A DNA stretch of 34,199 bases from a virus. The DNA lies in the IMG/VR virus record IMGVR_UViG_3300010396_000080, positions 1-34,199 of that record. The stretch is one strand, 5' to 3'. Positions 24,501-31,489 of this stretch are shown one piece after another (the first letter of the stretch is position 1; every line of letters starts with the position of its first letter). The position numbers and the translations under genes are program-made. The notes below the pieces were generated by a model. That model was not told the origin of the DNA, did not search any database, and saw only the letters and a program-made list of their open reading frames with translations.

Positions 24501-25869
24501 CGTCTATGACTCGACCCACGCTTCCACGCGCACTTCGGTCAACGCCAGCGGCCAATATGGCGTCGGCCGCACGGCTAGCACCCAGGTTGTAGAGGCTGCT
24601 GGAAGTTTTGCGGCCGATGCGACCTCGCCGTTTTTCATCGCCAACGATGCCGCCGCGGGCGGGCAGTCCGCGCTGCTGTCGAGCAACAGCGGCAACCTGG
24701 ACTTGGCGCTGAACGGCATCCGGAGTTTGGTCGGCGGGCCGGTCGGCTGGGGCGCGGACCGCATACCATCGAGTTACGAGCTTGAGAGCGCCGGCGACGT
24801 GCTAAGCGTCGGTGCCAACCCGGCCGGCCACATCGTGTCCGGGACCGAGGCGGGCGGCGTAGCGGGCTACTTGTCCGAGGTCGGCGGCAACCTCATCGAG
24901 GTGCGCAACGGCGGCCTGCGGCGCTACCTCACATCCACAGGCCACGGCTTCGAGGGCGCGAACAGCACTCTGGTAGACATCTTTGGCGGCAACGTGCGAG
25001 CCAACGAAAGTGGCGGCCCGGCGTTCGTCATGAACGATACGGCCGCAGGCGGCCGGAGTTTTTACCATCAGAGTGTAACCGGAGACTTGGTGGCGTACGA
25101 CCAGACAGCCGCGCAGACCCGCATCACGATCAACAGCAGCGGCGGCCTCGGGATCGGCGGTGCGCCCACGTCGGAGCTGCTCTCGATCGAGGGAGCGAGC
25201 GTCTACGACAAGCTCCTCGATGGCGCGCTCGCGGGCGCAATTCCGCTTGCCGCCTGCCACGGCTCTGGCACCGGCAAGCTGATCCATTTCGACAACGGAA
25301 TTTTCGACGGGACGACTTACGTTCGGCCGGCCCACGTCAACGCCGACCACACGTACCACGTCTCGACGGCGTTCAACGCGCAAGGCTCGGTCACGCCCGT
25401 CCCGTTCTCTGGCGTGGCGTTCATGGATTACAACACCGGCACCGGCCTGATCGAAGTCAAAGTTGCGTTCGCGGGCACGCTCTACCGCCCCGATGGCAGC
25501 ACTATTTCGGTTCCGACTTCGACGGCGACCTTTGGCACCTGGGCTGGGCAGGCAGTGGACTATCCGCCGCCGCCCAGCGACACGTCCACCAACACGAGTA
25601 CATTCACTGCGAATATCTGCTGGGACCCTAACGCCAACGTGCTCGTGATTCAGCAGGTAAAGGCCGACATCTCAAACTCGTCCGGTGTGATCACCAGCCA
25701 CCCGTCGGCCATGGGTGCTGCGCAGGTCGCGTCATTCGCAATCGCGGACGGCCTATTGCCGGTCATAATCAACGCCGACGTCGCGCTCTCGACGACGGGC
25801 GACGGTTCTGGCGGCGGCACGAACGGCGACGGGGGCAGGAGCGGCGACGCTCCCCTGCCGTACCTATGA
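21574..25869 (+). CDS. Giant tail protein (GTA gp15/J-like) with C-terminal fibre
   Basis: At 1431 residues this is the largest gene here and the likely host-recognition protein. Residues ~1-160 include a beta domain with GVYTFNAADAGKEIVIRYMY, matched in the major tail protein. Residues ~160-500 are the conserved core (VMPNYSYEVMGFGIVGGGVL, DAWNRVQINYKNRSNSYND, YLEPMDLVSLTDSRIGLSAN) typical of phage tail proteins with the PF13550-like domain. After Fn3-like parts, ~800-1230 is fibre with at least two similar repeats (SEFYHQSESGALIVYD and RSFYHQSVTGDLVAYD). The last ~200 residues may be a receptor-binding head, ending in Gly-rich GDGSGGGTNGDGGRSGD. The fibre probably changes fastest. Confidence 0.85.
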   Translation: MAYPTLGPDQYIFDPNGTPPNNGVPQTTPGVYVGSNSDGGQTVTAKLTYDPRYLFTSELYVVPASSPYQIVVSHGGEQQITKPGGATSNSVVFQQDAGVAYYPGGSALTNVGGSPAAGQYSWANTSVGGVGGFGVYTFNAADAGKEIVIRYMYLNPDYDMFALQFSEALDFAAGGLGQAPSAYMEASHPSQAVGYSLTALVESDNGYLGTSGVMPNYSYEVMGFGIVGGGVLDADPIECAELLLTDQFIGIGVPSGVIDAATWRTNASSAANWCAANQFYISQSIENPASAASIIGAWLEAFNVAAIYSEGVIKLLPYGDEAVGVYTPNLTVAAVLTDDQFLGQENSDPVTIERTPWADAWNRVQINYKNRSNSYNDDLVYEQDEASVERFGLRIRGADSVDFITTWQLASAVANMALKRVTQVRNTYEFRLPITFEYLEPMDLVSLTDSRIGLSANVVRITKIDLDPKEGLTVTCEDWPGNGYAMPVANPKASTPVLHPTHGVAVAGGTELVIVQASNVTANQQSSKLYIWARGTDSANWAGAAIYYSLDGTSYTQLDVAKLAAPVFTLTAALSSIAASPSGALGLTHDTTNTIEVAPTTTGNQVALTAGLPAWDPATSFSLGAAVVYDGVPWIAIQANSAAVPTDASPYWQRIASASAAAAAPQGITDAAASTLFNMAAVIAQSGGVPTALEFLSFATVAPGSQPSTYALSDLYRGALGTAPTAFPAGSQLVEFASASTSWEIPAGLSGQTVYFKALSWNSAGESRQSLDRVPAVQFTIAAPGSAGVWEGLAGPVADVVGVGSGGHGELIVNPTGGVSGQLPYSNHSPIITGAITTSSNLASGQKIGGDSGVTADGTGGNLGLGGTPGLGLDVFSVYLRAQSGASGANLLITDNATGGVEVRLQSLAGVLTEYRAGGTVRTNNSVGSAFQGIASTDNFELYGNGGAIRSSQPYFRLHDTGGSEFYHQSESGALIVYDSTHASTRTSVNASGQYGVGRTASTQVVEAAGSFAADATSPFFIANDAAAGGQSALLSSNSGNLDLALNGIRSLVGGPVGWGADRIPSSYELESAGDVLSVGANPAGHIVSGTEAGGVAGYLSEVGGNLIEVRNGGLRRYLTSTGHGFEGANSTLVDIFGGNVRANESGGPAFVMNDTAAGGRSFYHQSVTGDLVAYDQTAAQTRITINSSGGLGIGGAPTSELLSIEGASVYDKLLDGALAGAIPLAACHGSGTGKLIHFDNGIFDGTTYVRPAHVNADHTYHVSTAFNAQGSVTPVPFSGVAFMDYNTGTGLIEVKVAFAGTLYRPDGSTISVPTSTATFGTWAGQAVDYPPPPSDTSTNTSTFTANICWDPNANVLVIQQVKADISNSSGVITSHPSAMGAAQVASFAIADGLLPVIINADVALSTTGDGSGGGTNGDGGRSGDAPLPYL

Positions 25870-26177
25870 CACCCATCCACGTCATCGCCGCCGATCTGTC
25901 GCGCCTTATGCCCCACTGGCAGCGGGGCAGGTGGTCGTGGTTTCGGCGCGGAGGGACAGTGTTTGCGCGCTGCGAGCCCAAGCACCTCAGCGCGCGCGCC
26001 GCACTTGCTGCGGACAGCAATTTGCACACGCTTCCTGCCGCCGCCAATCCCACAGTGCTTCCAGCAGCGCTCGCCACCGCGCTTGCCGCCCACGGCGCGA
26101 CCGCGACCGACACCGCGCGGACGTTGCTCGCCAAGCTGCACGCGGCGGGCGTAGGAATTTTTGATCCCGATCTCTAG
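25866..26177 (+). CDS. Hypothetical protein (103 aa)
   Basis: The start ATG 25866 overlaps the stop of the giant tail gene. The product has a basic, Trp-rich N-terminal half (MPHWQRGRWSWFRRGGTVFA) and an Ala-rich helical C-terminal half. No known family is recognised. It sits next to the tail protein, where tail fibre chaperones or small virion proteins are often found, but nothing in the sequence confirms this. Confidence 0.6.
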   Translation: MTPIHVIAADLSRLMPHWQRGRWSWFRRGGTVFARCEPKHLSARAALAADSNLHTLPAAANPTVLPAALATALAAHGATATDTARTLLAKLHAAGVGIFDPDL

Positions 26178-26185
26178 GAGGAACG

Positions 26186-26926
26186 ATGCAAACCCGAGTC
26201 CATAAAGTTCTGCTGGGCGGCGTGAAGAGCGCCAACCATTTCGCCGCACTCACCGACGCCAAGGGCAAAACGCTTGACCTGAACGTGACGGCACAGGCCG
26301 TCAATCCGCGTTGGCCCGGTTACACCGATGTCTGCGCCGAAACGTGGGAACTGTACCCACACGAGGCGGCGGATGGCACTCACCAGTACTGGGTGCTGCG
26401 GGCGAACATGCGGTGCTCCTGCGCCGGACCGTGCCATTATCACGCCGACCACGGCGGGGATGCCTACGCGGCGATGCCGTCAGCTCCGGCACTCGCGGCG
26501 CAACCTGCGCGGACGAAGCACGGCGCTGCACACGGGCACGCCGAGGCCGTGCTCGTCGCGCGGGAATTGTCGGCGCTCACGGCGCAGGCAAAGGCCGTCG
26601 CTGGCGACCCGGCCGCGCGTGCGAAGCACGCAGCCACCATGGCCGCTGACGCGACAGCCCTGGACTTGTCTGCTGGTGATCTGGAGGGCGAGCTTGGCGT
26701 TGCGGGGGTGGACGATGACGGGCTGCTCAGCGCGCCGGGCGCGGCTGCCGCGGTGCTCGCCGGATCGAGCGCGGTAGCCAAAGACTACTACGTTGTTTCG
26801 GCGCTGCTCAAGCTGCACCGACGCCTGGTTCACCGGGTCCACGATCTCTTGGCATACGATTGGCCCCAGCGCGGCACGGCCAAGCCGATGCGTCTCGCAG
26901 CGCCGGTGCAGGGAGGTGCGCAGTGA
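26186..26926 (+). CDS. Hypothetical protein with Cys/His cluster (246 aa)
   Basis: A strong TAGGAGGA lies directly before ATG 26186, so high translation is likely. Residues ~1-75 are a compact mixed domain (VHKVLLGGVKSANHFAALTD, AETWELYPHEAAD). It ends in MRCSCAGPCHYHADHGG, a Cys/His cluster that could bind a metal. The rest is Ala-rich and helical, possibly coiled (VAKDYYVVSALLKLHRRLVH). It lies between the tail and lysis-like genes. No family is recognised; a virion or late cytoplasmic role is open. Confidence 0.62.
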   Translation: MQTRVHKVLLGGVKSANHFAALTDAKGKTLDLNVTAQAVNPRWPGYTDVCAETWELYPHEAADGTHQYWVLRANMRCSCAGPCHYHADHGGDAYAAMPSAPALAAQPARTKHGAAHGHAEAVLVARELSALTAQAKAVAGDPAARAKHAATMAADATALDLSAGDLEGELGVAGVDDDGLLSAPGAAAAVLAGSSAVAKDYYVVSALLKLHRRLVHRVHDLLAYDWPQRGTAKPMRLAAPVQGGAQ

Positions 26927-27189
26927 GCGAGCACACCCCGCTGCCCATTGACCGCGCGCCATCGGGGCCGCGGCTCACGCCGCAAGAACTCGTTGACCTC
27001 AACCTTGCGCTGGCCCGCGCTCAGCTGGCCGAGAAAGACGCCGTGATCGCGCAGGCGCATGCGCGGGAGGCGGTGCGGGAGTTCGTCGCGCTTCGCGCTC
27101 AGATTTCGGAGGCGCACGGCGTCGCCCTGGGCTCGTCCCATCTGTGGGATCAGCGCACCGGCGAGATCCAGGAGGCGCGCGAGAGCTAA
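26923..27189 (+). CDS. Small coiled-coil protein (88 aa)
   Basis: GTG 26923 overlaps the previous stop and has GGGAGG 7 bases upstream. After a polar N-terminus the middle is a long amphipathic helix (LVDLNLALARAQLAEKDAV, then REAVREFVALRAQISEAHG), probably a coiled coil. There is no signal peptide or membrane segment. It lies just before the candidate lysin with a one-base gap. No function can be named. Confidence 0.6.
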   Translation: MSEHTPLPIDRAPSGPRLTPQELVDLNLALARAQLAEKDAVIAQAHAREAVREFVALRAQISEAHGVALGSSHLWDQRTGEIQEARES

Positions 27190-27190
27190 T

Positions 27191-27595
27191 ATGTGGCAAT
27201 ACTCTCAATCAACTGGCGACCTCTCGGATGCGAACGGCTTCATCGTAGCAACGTGCTACTCGGGCCACGGCGCGGGTGTCAACAATCCCGCGATGCAACA
27301 GTGCGCCGATGTCGGGCCGATCCCGCAAGGGCTGTACTCGCTGGGCGCGCCGGTCAACGATCCCGACAATCCCGCGAGCGCGAACGCGGAATTGGCGCAC
27401 CTCGGCCCGTTCGCCATCACGCTGATTCCGCACGACGGGAACCAGATGTTCGGCCGCTCCGGCTTCTACATCCACGGCGATGACATCCACGAGCTTGGCC
27501 AGCGCGCCGCATCGCTCGGCTGCATCGTGGCTCCCCCGGATGCGCGCCGCCAGCTATGGAACTCGACGGATCACGTGCTCAGCGTGATTCCGTGA
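27191..27595 (+). CDS. L,D-transpeptidase-like DUF2778 protein, candidate lysis enzyme
   Basis: This 134-residue protein resembles the DUF2778/Tlde1 family, whose members act on peptidoglycan as L,D-transpeptidase-related enzymes. Visible motifs are MWQYSQSTGDLS at the start, YSGHGAGVNNP, VGPIPQGLYSLG, then FYIHGDD (His95) and ASLGCIV (Cys111), the expected catalytic pair. There is no signal peptide, so a holin or other route would be needed to reach the wall. No classical lysozyme, amidase or chitinase was found in the window, and this gene lies at the end of the late operon, so it is the best endolysin candidate. ATG 27191 has GCGAGAG upstream. Confidence 0.7.
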   Translation: MWQYSQSTGDLSDANGFIVATCYSGHGAGVNNPAMQQCADVGPIPQGLYSLGAPVNDPDNPASANAELAHLGPFAITLIPHDGNQMFGRSGFYIHGDDIHELGQRAASLGCIVAPPDARRQLWNSTDHVLSVIP

Positions 27596-27602
27596 TGGGC
27601 GG

Positions 27603-28364
27603 CTACTGCTGCGCGAGTTGCAGCAGCAGCCCGTTGGCCGTGCCGTTCGCAATGATATAAAGGTATGGGCCGCTCACGCCCTTGGTCCGAAGTGCCAGCA
27701 CATCGACCGATGACGTGAACGCCGCTCCGGTCCCGGCCCCAATGCACTCGTTGAGATTCCCCGCCGATGGCGCGCCGTCAACAATGGTAACCGTGTAGAT
27801 CCCCGCCTGAGTAGTCTGCACCATGGAGCCGGAAATAGCGCAGTTTGTCCGCGTCGCCCCAGTAAAACTGCCGTCCACCGCCATCGTGATCTGGACTGGG
27901 CTTTCGTCCAAATCATTCTCGTTCCCGGCATAATCGCCAGAGTTCGGCGGCGCGGCCGAAACCGACGCCAGCGAGAACGTCGCAGAGCCTTGCGGGTCCG
28001 ACACGGTTCCAGCGATTGCGGTCGCGGGGCTTCCCGTCGCCGATCCTGAGATCGAGAAAACCGGCTCCGTCGCAGTCAGGCTTTGTCCGGGCGGTGCCAC
28101 GAGCCCCAATGTGCCGCTGACCGCGCCAGCCTGCGAGAACGTCGGCAGCGTCCAAAAGTCGGAAGAATCCGCGAAGATTCCAGCGCCGCCGTCAGGCACA
28201 TATCCAACCACAGCCGACGGCTGCCCTCCCATGATCGTGTACGTTCCAGCGAAAGCACCGGCGACGCGGACTTCCGTCGCGGCTGAATTGTCCGATAGCG
28301 GCGAGCCTCCGCACGATGCCGCGAAGACCGCAGCCAGCACCAGCGCGGGCGCGATAGCTCTCAT
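27603..28364 (-). CDS. Putative lipoprotein, leftward (moron-like)
   Basis: This gene runs opposite to the late genes, ending 8 bases from the stop of the convergent lysin candidate. ATG 28364 has AAGGGAGG 6 bases upstream; the earlier in-frame ATG at 28388 lacks such a site. The 253-residue product begins with a signal peptide and lipobox (VLAAVFAASCGG, Cys18), so it should be lipidated. The mature part is Ser/Gly/Thr/Ala-rich and beta-like (FAGTYTIMGGQPSAVVG) with one later Cys pair. No family is recognised. It lies downstream of an RHH regulator on the same strand, so it may be expressed from a lysogen, for example for surface change or superinfection exclusion. Confidence 0.7.
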   Translation of the reverse strand: MRAIAPALVLAAVFAASCGGSPLSDNSAATEVRVAGAFAGTYTIMGGQPSAVVGYVPDGGAGIFADSSDFWTLPTFSQAGAVSGTLGLVAPPGQSLTATEPVFSISGSATGSPATAIAGTVSDPQGSATFSLASVSAAPPNSGDYAGNENDLDESPVQITMAVDGSFTGATRTNCAISGSMVQTTQAGIYTVTIVDGAPSAGNLNECIGAGTGAAFTSSVDVLALRTKGVSGPYLYIIANGTANGLLLQLAQQ

Positions 28365-28407
28365 TGCGTGCCTCCCTTTCCCGGCCATCTGAGCAGCTTA
28401 CCTCTTT

Positions 28408-28593
28408 TCATCGCATCGTGCCCTTTTTTTGGTGGCTGCCTGCGCGCACGGCCTCCTTCATGGCTGAACGCACCCAATCCGAGAGGCTGTCGAATCCGGA
28501 CTGATGGGCAAGCGACTCCATCTGCGCCTTCTCCTCGGGGGAGACGCGGATAGCTATCTGCTTTGTTTTCTTTTTGTTCCAGTTCCTTCCCAT
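28408..28593 (-). CDS. Ribbon-helix-helix regulator, leftward
   Basis: This 61-residue protein has a typical ribbon-helix-helix (Arc/CopG-like) domain: the strand KQIAIRVSPEEKAQM, helix MESLAHQSG, then SLSDWVRSAMKEA. Dimers insert the strand pair in the DNA major groove. It is divergent from a second RHH gene with the matching pattern IAFRVTPAEK, so both may bind the operators between them. The lipoprotein gene follows 43 bases downstream in the same direction. Its start codon lies inside a word (GTCAGACATG) repeated near the other gene's start. Antitoxin is an alternative, but no toxin is seen nearby. Confidence 0.75.
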   Translation of the reverse strand: MGRNWNKKKTKQIAIRVSPEEKAQMESLAHQSGFDSLSDWVRSAMKEAVRAGSHQKKGTMR

Positions 28594-28682
28594 GTCTGAC
28601 TAGAGCCTACCAAAAAAAAGTTGGTTCGGAGTTCCTTTTTCGCTTGACATCGCGCTAGACATGCGTATACCGTATGTCTGAC
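28592..28682. promoter_or_regulatory. Divergent regulatory region with repeated operator words
   Basis: ATGTCTGAC occurs at 28592-28600 and again at 28674-28682. The half-site AGACAT at 28657-28662 faces ATGTCT at 28674-28679, forming an imperfect palindrome around the -10. Each repeat covers or touches one of the two divergent start codons. A bound RHH dimer could thus control both directions. The stretch of A bases near 28612-28619 may curve the DNA. Confidence 0.5.
28644..28671 (+). promoter_or_regulatory. Rightward sigma-70-like promoter
   Basis: A perfect -35 TTGACA at 28644-28649 is followed 16 bases later by TATACC at 28666-28671 as -10. It would drive the second RHH gene and probably the early operon. 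The start point would fall near 28676-28680, so the mRNA would be leaderless or have only a few bases before ATG 28683. The promoter lies inside the operator-like repeats. Confidence 0.6.
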
Positions 28683-28847
28683 ATGAGCACACCACATCAA
28701 TCAGTGCAGATCGCTTTTCGGGTCACTCCCGCCGAGAAACGCGAATTGGTGCGACTTGCCAGGCGGCGCGGCGAGACGCTTTCGGATTTTTGCCGGAATG
28801 CGGCCCGCGAAAAACTGGCGTCCGCTCCATCGCGCAAGGCGGCATAA
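28683..28847 (+). CDS. Ribbon-helix-helix regulator, rightward
   Basis: This 54-residue protein (57 if ATG 28674 is used) has the RHH pattern: strand SVQIAFRVTPAEKREL, helix VRLARRRGE, then TLSDFCRNAAREKL. It resembles the leftward regulator in strand (IAxRVxPxEK) and in the second helix start (SDxxRxA). I chose ATG 28683 because the promoter -10 ends at 28671, so transcripts would begin at or after 28674. It heads the early operon and overlaps the repeated operator word. It is likely to control itself and its divergent partner. Confidence 0.72.
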   Translation: MSTPHQSVQIAFRVTPAEKRELVRLARRRGETLSDFCRNAAREKLASAPSRKAA

Positions 28848-28852
28848 CCGGC

Positions 28853-29140
28853 ATGGCGCTCGACTTCCCAACCACGCTGAAACTCCGCGAGGAAGAGCAC
28901 CGGGTCGTGCTTGAGCTTGTGGAGCGGGAGCCGCTGTTGTCGCGGGCCGAGGCGGTCATTGGCGTGTTCATCATGGGGGCAAGGATCGCCCGCGAGGGCG
29001 ACGGCTTCCAAGAGCTTTTGCGGATTCTTCGGCAACGGCGGCAGGGCGGGAACGTGATCGCGGCGCGGAAACCCGCGCAATCCGAGCGCAAGCAGGGCCT
29101 GCGCGGCAGTCCGGCCAGCGTGCCGGGGCGGTGCGCATGA
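28853..29140 (+). CDS. Small RHH-like DNA-binding protein (95 aa)
   Basis: The product begins MALDFPTTLKLREEEHRVV and continues LELVEREPLLSRAEAVIGVF, a strand followed by two helices as in ribbon-helix-helix proteins, though more divergent than the two before it. The C-terminus is basic (RILRQRRQGGNVIAARKPAQ). It follows the RHH gene by 5 bases, with its stop overlapping the next start. A regulatory role is possible; no family is certain. Confidence 0.55.
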   Translation: MALDFPTTLKLREEEHRVVLELVEREPLLSRAEAVIGVFIMGARIAREGDGFQELLRILRQRRQGGNVIAARKPAQSERKQGLRGSPASVPGRCA

Positions 29141-29274
29141 CCGACCGCGCCTTCGCGCTCTGGCTGGCCGCAATCCTGCTCCTTGGCGCATTGGGCATGG
29201 GCATCTGCGCCCACCGGCTCGATGCGCAACTCAACGCCGGGATGGCCGACCCGGCCCCAATGGAGGCGCAATGA
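29137..29274 (+). CDS. Tiny membrane protein (45 aa)
   Basis: The start overlaps the previous stop (ATGA). One N-terminal membrane helix (LWLAAILLLGALGMGICA) is followed by a short polar tail. Its size and shape match small phage inner-membrane proteins of early operons, for which roles range from exclusion to membrane stress. Nothing more specific can be seen. Its stop overlaps the next start (ATGA). Confidence 0.5.
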   Translation: MTDRAFALWLAAILLLGALGMGICAHRLDAQLNAGMADPAPMEAQ

Positions 29275-29504
29275 GAAGCGCCACACAATTCATCCCGCTG
29301 GAAGCTCGTCCCCATCGCCCGCAACACGGCAATGGCCCGATGGTCGGCACCGCTAGTTTCCGCGACGGCAGCGTGCAGGAAATTCATGGGCGCACTGCTG
29401 GCGAAATCTCGGACGGAGCCGAAGAGCTTGGCGCTTACCTGCTGCGGCTGCAGGGCGGCATACTCTTCCGTTTTCCGGACGGCGAATGGGCATGGATCAG
29501 CTAA
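29271..29504 (+). CDS. Hypothetical protein (77 aa)
   Basis: ATG 29271 has a clear GGAGG 5 bases upstream and overlaps the previous stop. The protein is mixed with a helix (SDGAEELGAYLLRLQGG) and an aromatic end (FRFPDGEWAWIS). It contains no Cys cluster or membrane segment and no family is recognised. It belongs to the early operon before the recombination genes. Confidence 0.6.
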   Translation: MRSATQFIPLEARPHRPQHGNGPMVGTASFRDGSVQEIHGRTAGEISDGAEELGAYLLRLQGGILFRFPDGEWAWIS

Positions 29505-29809
29505 TGATCGAAGAACCAGAGCCAGAACCGCCCAGCGAATCCGTCGGCGAGCCGGAAGACAATCCCTGGTGGGGCACGCCCGAGTACGAGGCCTTGCACG
29601 ATGCGTGGAGGGAGCGGTACATGGCGCGCCTCATGCGCGATAGCGATGAGCGGCAGAAGCTCGTGGATGCGGCGATTGCGGATGGCATCTGGCAGCAGGT
29701 GGCCGAACGACTGGCCGATGATGCCGCGAGTGATGCCCGACTCGCGCACGTTCAGGCCGAGAGCATGCGGATTCTCCGCGCCGCAATGGAGGCTCCCGAT
29801 GGCCGATGA
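29504..29809 (+). CDS. Acidic hypothetical protein (101 aa)
   Basis: ATG 29504 overlaps the previous stop (TAATG); ATG 29486 and 29492 are in the same frame and possible. The N-terminus is acidic and Pro-rich (MIEEPEPEPPSESVGEPEDN). The rest is helical and charged (ALHDAWRERYMARLMRDSDE). Its end overlaps the RecE-like gene by 11 bases. No function is known; an accessory role to the recombination pair is possible only by position. Confidence 0.55.
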   Translation: MIEEPEPEPPSESVGEPEDNPWWGTPEYEALHDAWRERYMARLMRDSDERQKLVDAAIADGIWQQVAERLADDAASDARLAHVQAESMRILRAAMEAPDGR

Positions 29810-30749
29810 CTTGGGCGTGAGCCTTCAGGACATCGAAGACCTGCTCGAAAGTCGCGGTCTGCGAGACGGATTCGATGATCCTCCGGATCCCACGCCCGCA
29901 CCAGCGTCCCCGCTGGAGTTCGAGCCGCCCAAGATTGTCGAGGGGCTGGACGCCGAAACCTACCATGCCGACACCGGGAGCGTGGGCGCAGGGGGCCTTT
30001 CGCTGCTGCGCCGCTCTCCGCTCCACCACTGGCATGCTTGCCGCCGCCCAGGTCGCACGCCAGAAGCCCCAACGGATGCGCAGCGGTTCGGGACCGCCGT
30101 TCACTGCGCCCTGCTGGAGCCGGACCAATTCGATGCCCGCGTGGCATTCCGGCCCGATTGTGACCGGCGCACGAAAGAGGGCAAAGCTATATGCGCTGAA
30201 TTCTCGAAGAGCCTCGGCAACCGCCTTGAGTTGAACGCCGGCGCGCGTGACAAGATCGCGGAAATCGTCGCCGCCGTGGCATCGCACCCCGCCGCCGCAA
30301 TGCTGATGTCTGGCGATGGCCTCCGGGAAGCATCGGTTTACTGGACCGACAGCCTCACCGGCGTCCGGTGCCGTTGCCGCCCCGACTTCGCGCCCAGGGA
30401 CGGCGAACCACTGCTGGTGGATCTCAAATGCACGGTGGACGCATCGGATCGCGGCATCGGGCGCACGGCCAGCAACCTCGGCTGGCCGATGCGGGCCGCG
30501 TGGTATGTGGACGGCTGGAAGGCCGCGACGGGCGAGAAGCGCGAATACGTGTTCGCCTGCTGGGAGTCCGAGCCGCCCCATGCGTTCGCCGCCTACTTTG
30601 TCGAGGATGAGCTGCTGCAATACGGGCGCGCCCAATACTGCGCGCTGCTGCAACGCTACGCCAAATGCCTCGCGGAGGATTCGTGGCCGGGATACTTCGA
30701 GCAGGTCCAGCCGCTGATCATGCCCGCGTGGTTCAAGGGGGACAAATGA
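29799..30749 (+). CDS. RecE-like exonuclease (PD-(D/E)XK, DUF3799)
   Basis: This 316-residue protein looks like the C-terminal nuclease of RecE/exonuclease VIII, which degrades one strand of DNA ends to give 3' overhangs. Motifs are VGAGGLSLLRRSPLHHWHA near 62, GTAVHCALLEP with His102, EASVYW with Glu178, CRPDF with Asp196 and VDLKCT with Asp208 and Lys210. The first 45 residues are an acidic, Pro-rich extension. ATG 29799 has GGAGG upstream. It overlaps the RecT-like gene by 4 bases, the normal pairing of a phage recombination system. Confidence 0.82.
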   Translation: MADDLGVSLQDIEDLLESRGLRDGFDDPPDPTPAPASPLEFEPPKIVEGLDAETYHADTGSVGAGGLSLLRRSPLHHWHACRRPGRTPEAPTDAQRFGTAVHCALLEPDQFDARVAFRPDCDRRTKEGKAICAEFSKSLGNRLELNAGARDKIAEIVAAVASHPAAAMLMSGDGLREASVYWTDSLTGVRCRCRPDFAPRDGEPLLVDLKCTVDASDRGIGRTASNLGWPMRAAWYVDGWKAATGEKREYVFACWESEPPHAFAAYFVEDELLQYGRAQYCALLQRYAKCLAEDSWPGYFEQVQPLIMPAWFKGDK

Positions 30750-31489
30750 GCGAAGAATTGGAACGGCAAACCACCGTCGCGGCGGTCGCGGAGGCGAAGC
30801 GAAGCGGCCTGCTTGACGCGATGGCCGATCACTACGGCCTGAGTCGCAGCGTGCTGGCGGACACGCTCAAGAAAACCATCTTTCCGAGCGGCACAGCAAC
30901 GAACGAGCAATTGGCGGCGTTCTGCGCGGTGGCTCACCTCTACGACCTGAACCCGTTCCTGAAGGAAATTTATGCATACCCGGCGAAGGGCGGGGGCGTC
31001 GTCCCCATCGTCGGCGTGGATGGCTGGTACAAGCTCATCAACCGCCAAGCCGCGTTCGATGGCGTTGAAGTCGTGGAAGTGCGGGAGGCCGGCAACCTGG
31101 TCGCGTTCACCTGCACGATCTGGCGCAAGGACCGCTCCCATCCGCTGACGATAACCGAATACGTCGTGGAATGCCGCCGCCAAACAGACCCGTGGAGGCA
31201 GCAGCCAGTGCGAATGCTGCGCCACCGCGCCATCGCCCAATGCGCCCGCATCGCGTTTGGGTTCGGGGGCCTCTACGACGAATACGACGGCGCGATGGCA
31301 GCTGGCATTCGCGCGCCTGCGAGCCCGTCAATCGAGCGCCTCAACCGGCAAATCGCTGGCGCGCCAATACCGGCGCTGGAAGCCGCGCCGGTTGAAGTGG
31401 AGCTTGCCGCGAACCATCAGGATGCCGCGCCCCAATCGGAACTCGGCCAGTACAGCAGCGGCCTCGAACTCGACTTTGACCGCCCATAA
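30746..31489 (+). CDS. RecT/Bet-family ssDNA annealing protein
   Basis: This 247-residue protein belongs to the phage recombination proteins that anneal complementary strands. Motifs are YDLNPFLKEIYAYPAKGGG, VPIVGVDGWYKLINRQ, FTCTIWRKDRSHPLTITEY and MLRHRAIAQCARIAFGF, all typical of the RecT/Bet core. The C-terminal 60 residues are Ala/Pro-rich and end acidic, as in other annealing proteins that recruit host SSB. It is translated with the nuclease upstream (ATGA overlap, GGGGG site). The pair could serve replication, repair or recombination. Confidence 0.88.
   Translation: MSEELERQTTVAAVAEAKRSGLLDAMADHYGLSRSVLADTLKKTIFPSGTATNEQLAAFCAVAHLYDLNPFLKEIYAYPAKGGGVVPIVGVDGWYKLINRQAAFDGVEVVEVREAGNLVAFTCTIWRKDRSHPLTITEYVVECRRQTDPWRQQPVRMLRHRAIAQCARIAFGFGGLYDEYDGAMAAGIRAPASPSIERLNRQIAGAPIPALEAAPVEVELAANHQDAAPQSELGQYSSGLELDFDRP

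Noticed and set aside
27606-27626. CTGCTGC/GCAGCAG hairpin at the convergent gene ends
   Set aside because: The stem is perfect but lies in the last codons of the lipoprotein and no T-run follows in either direction, so a terminator call is not supported.
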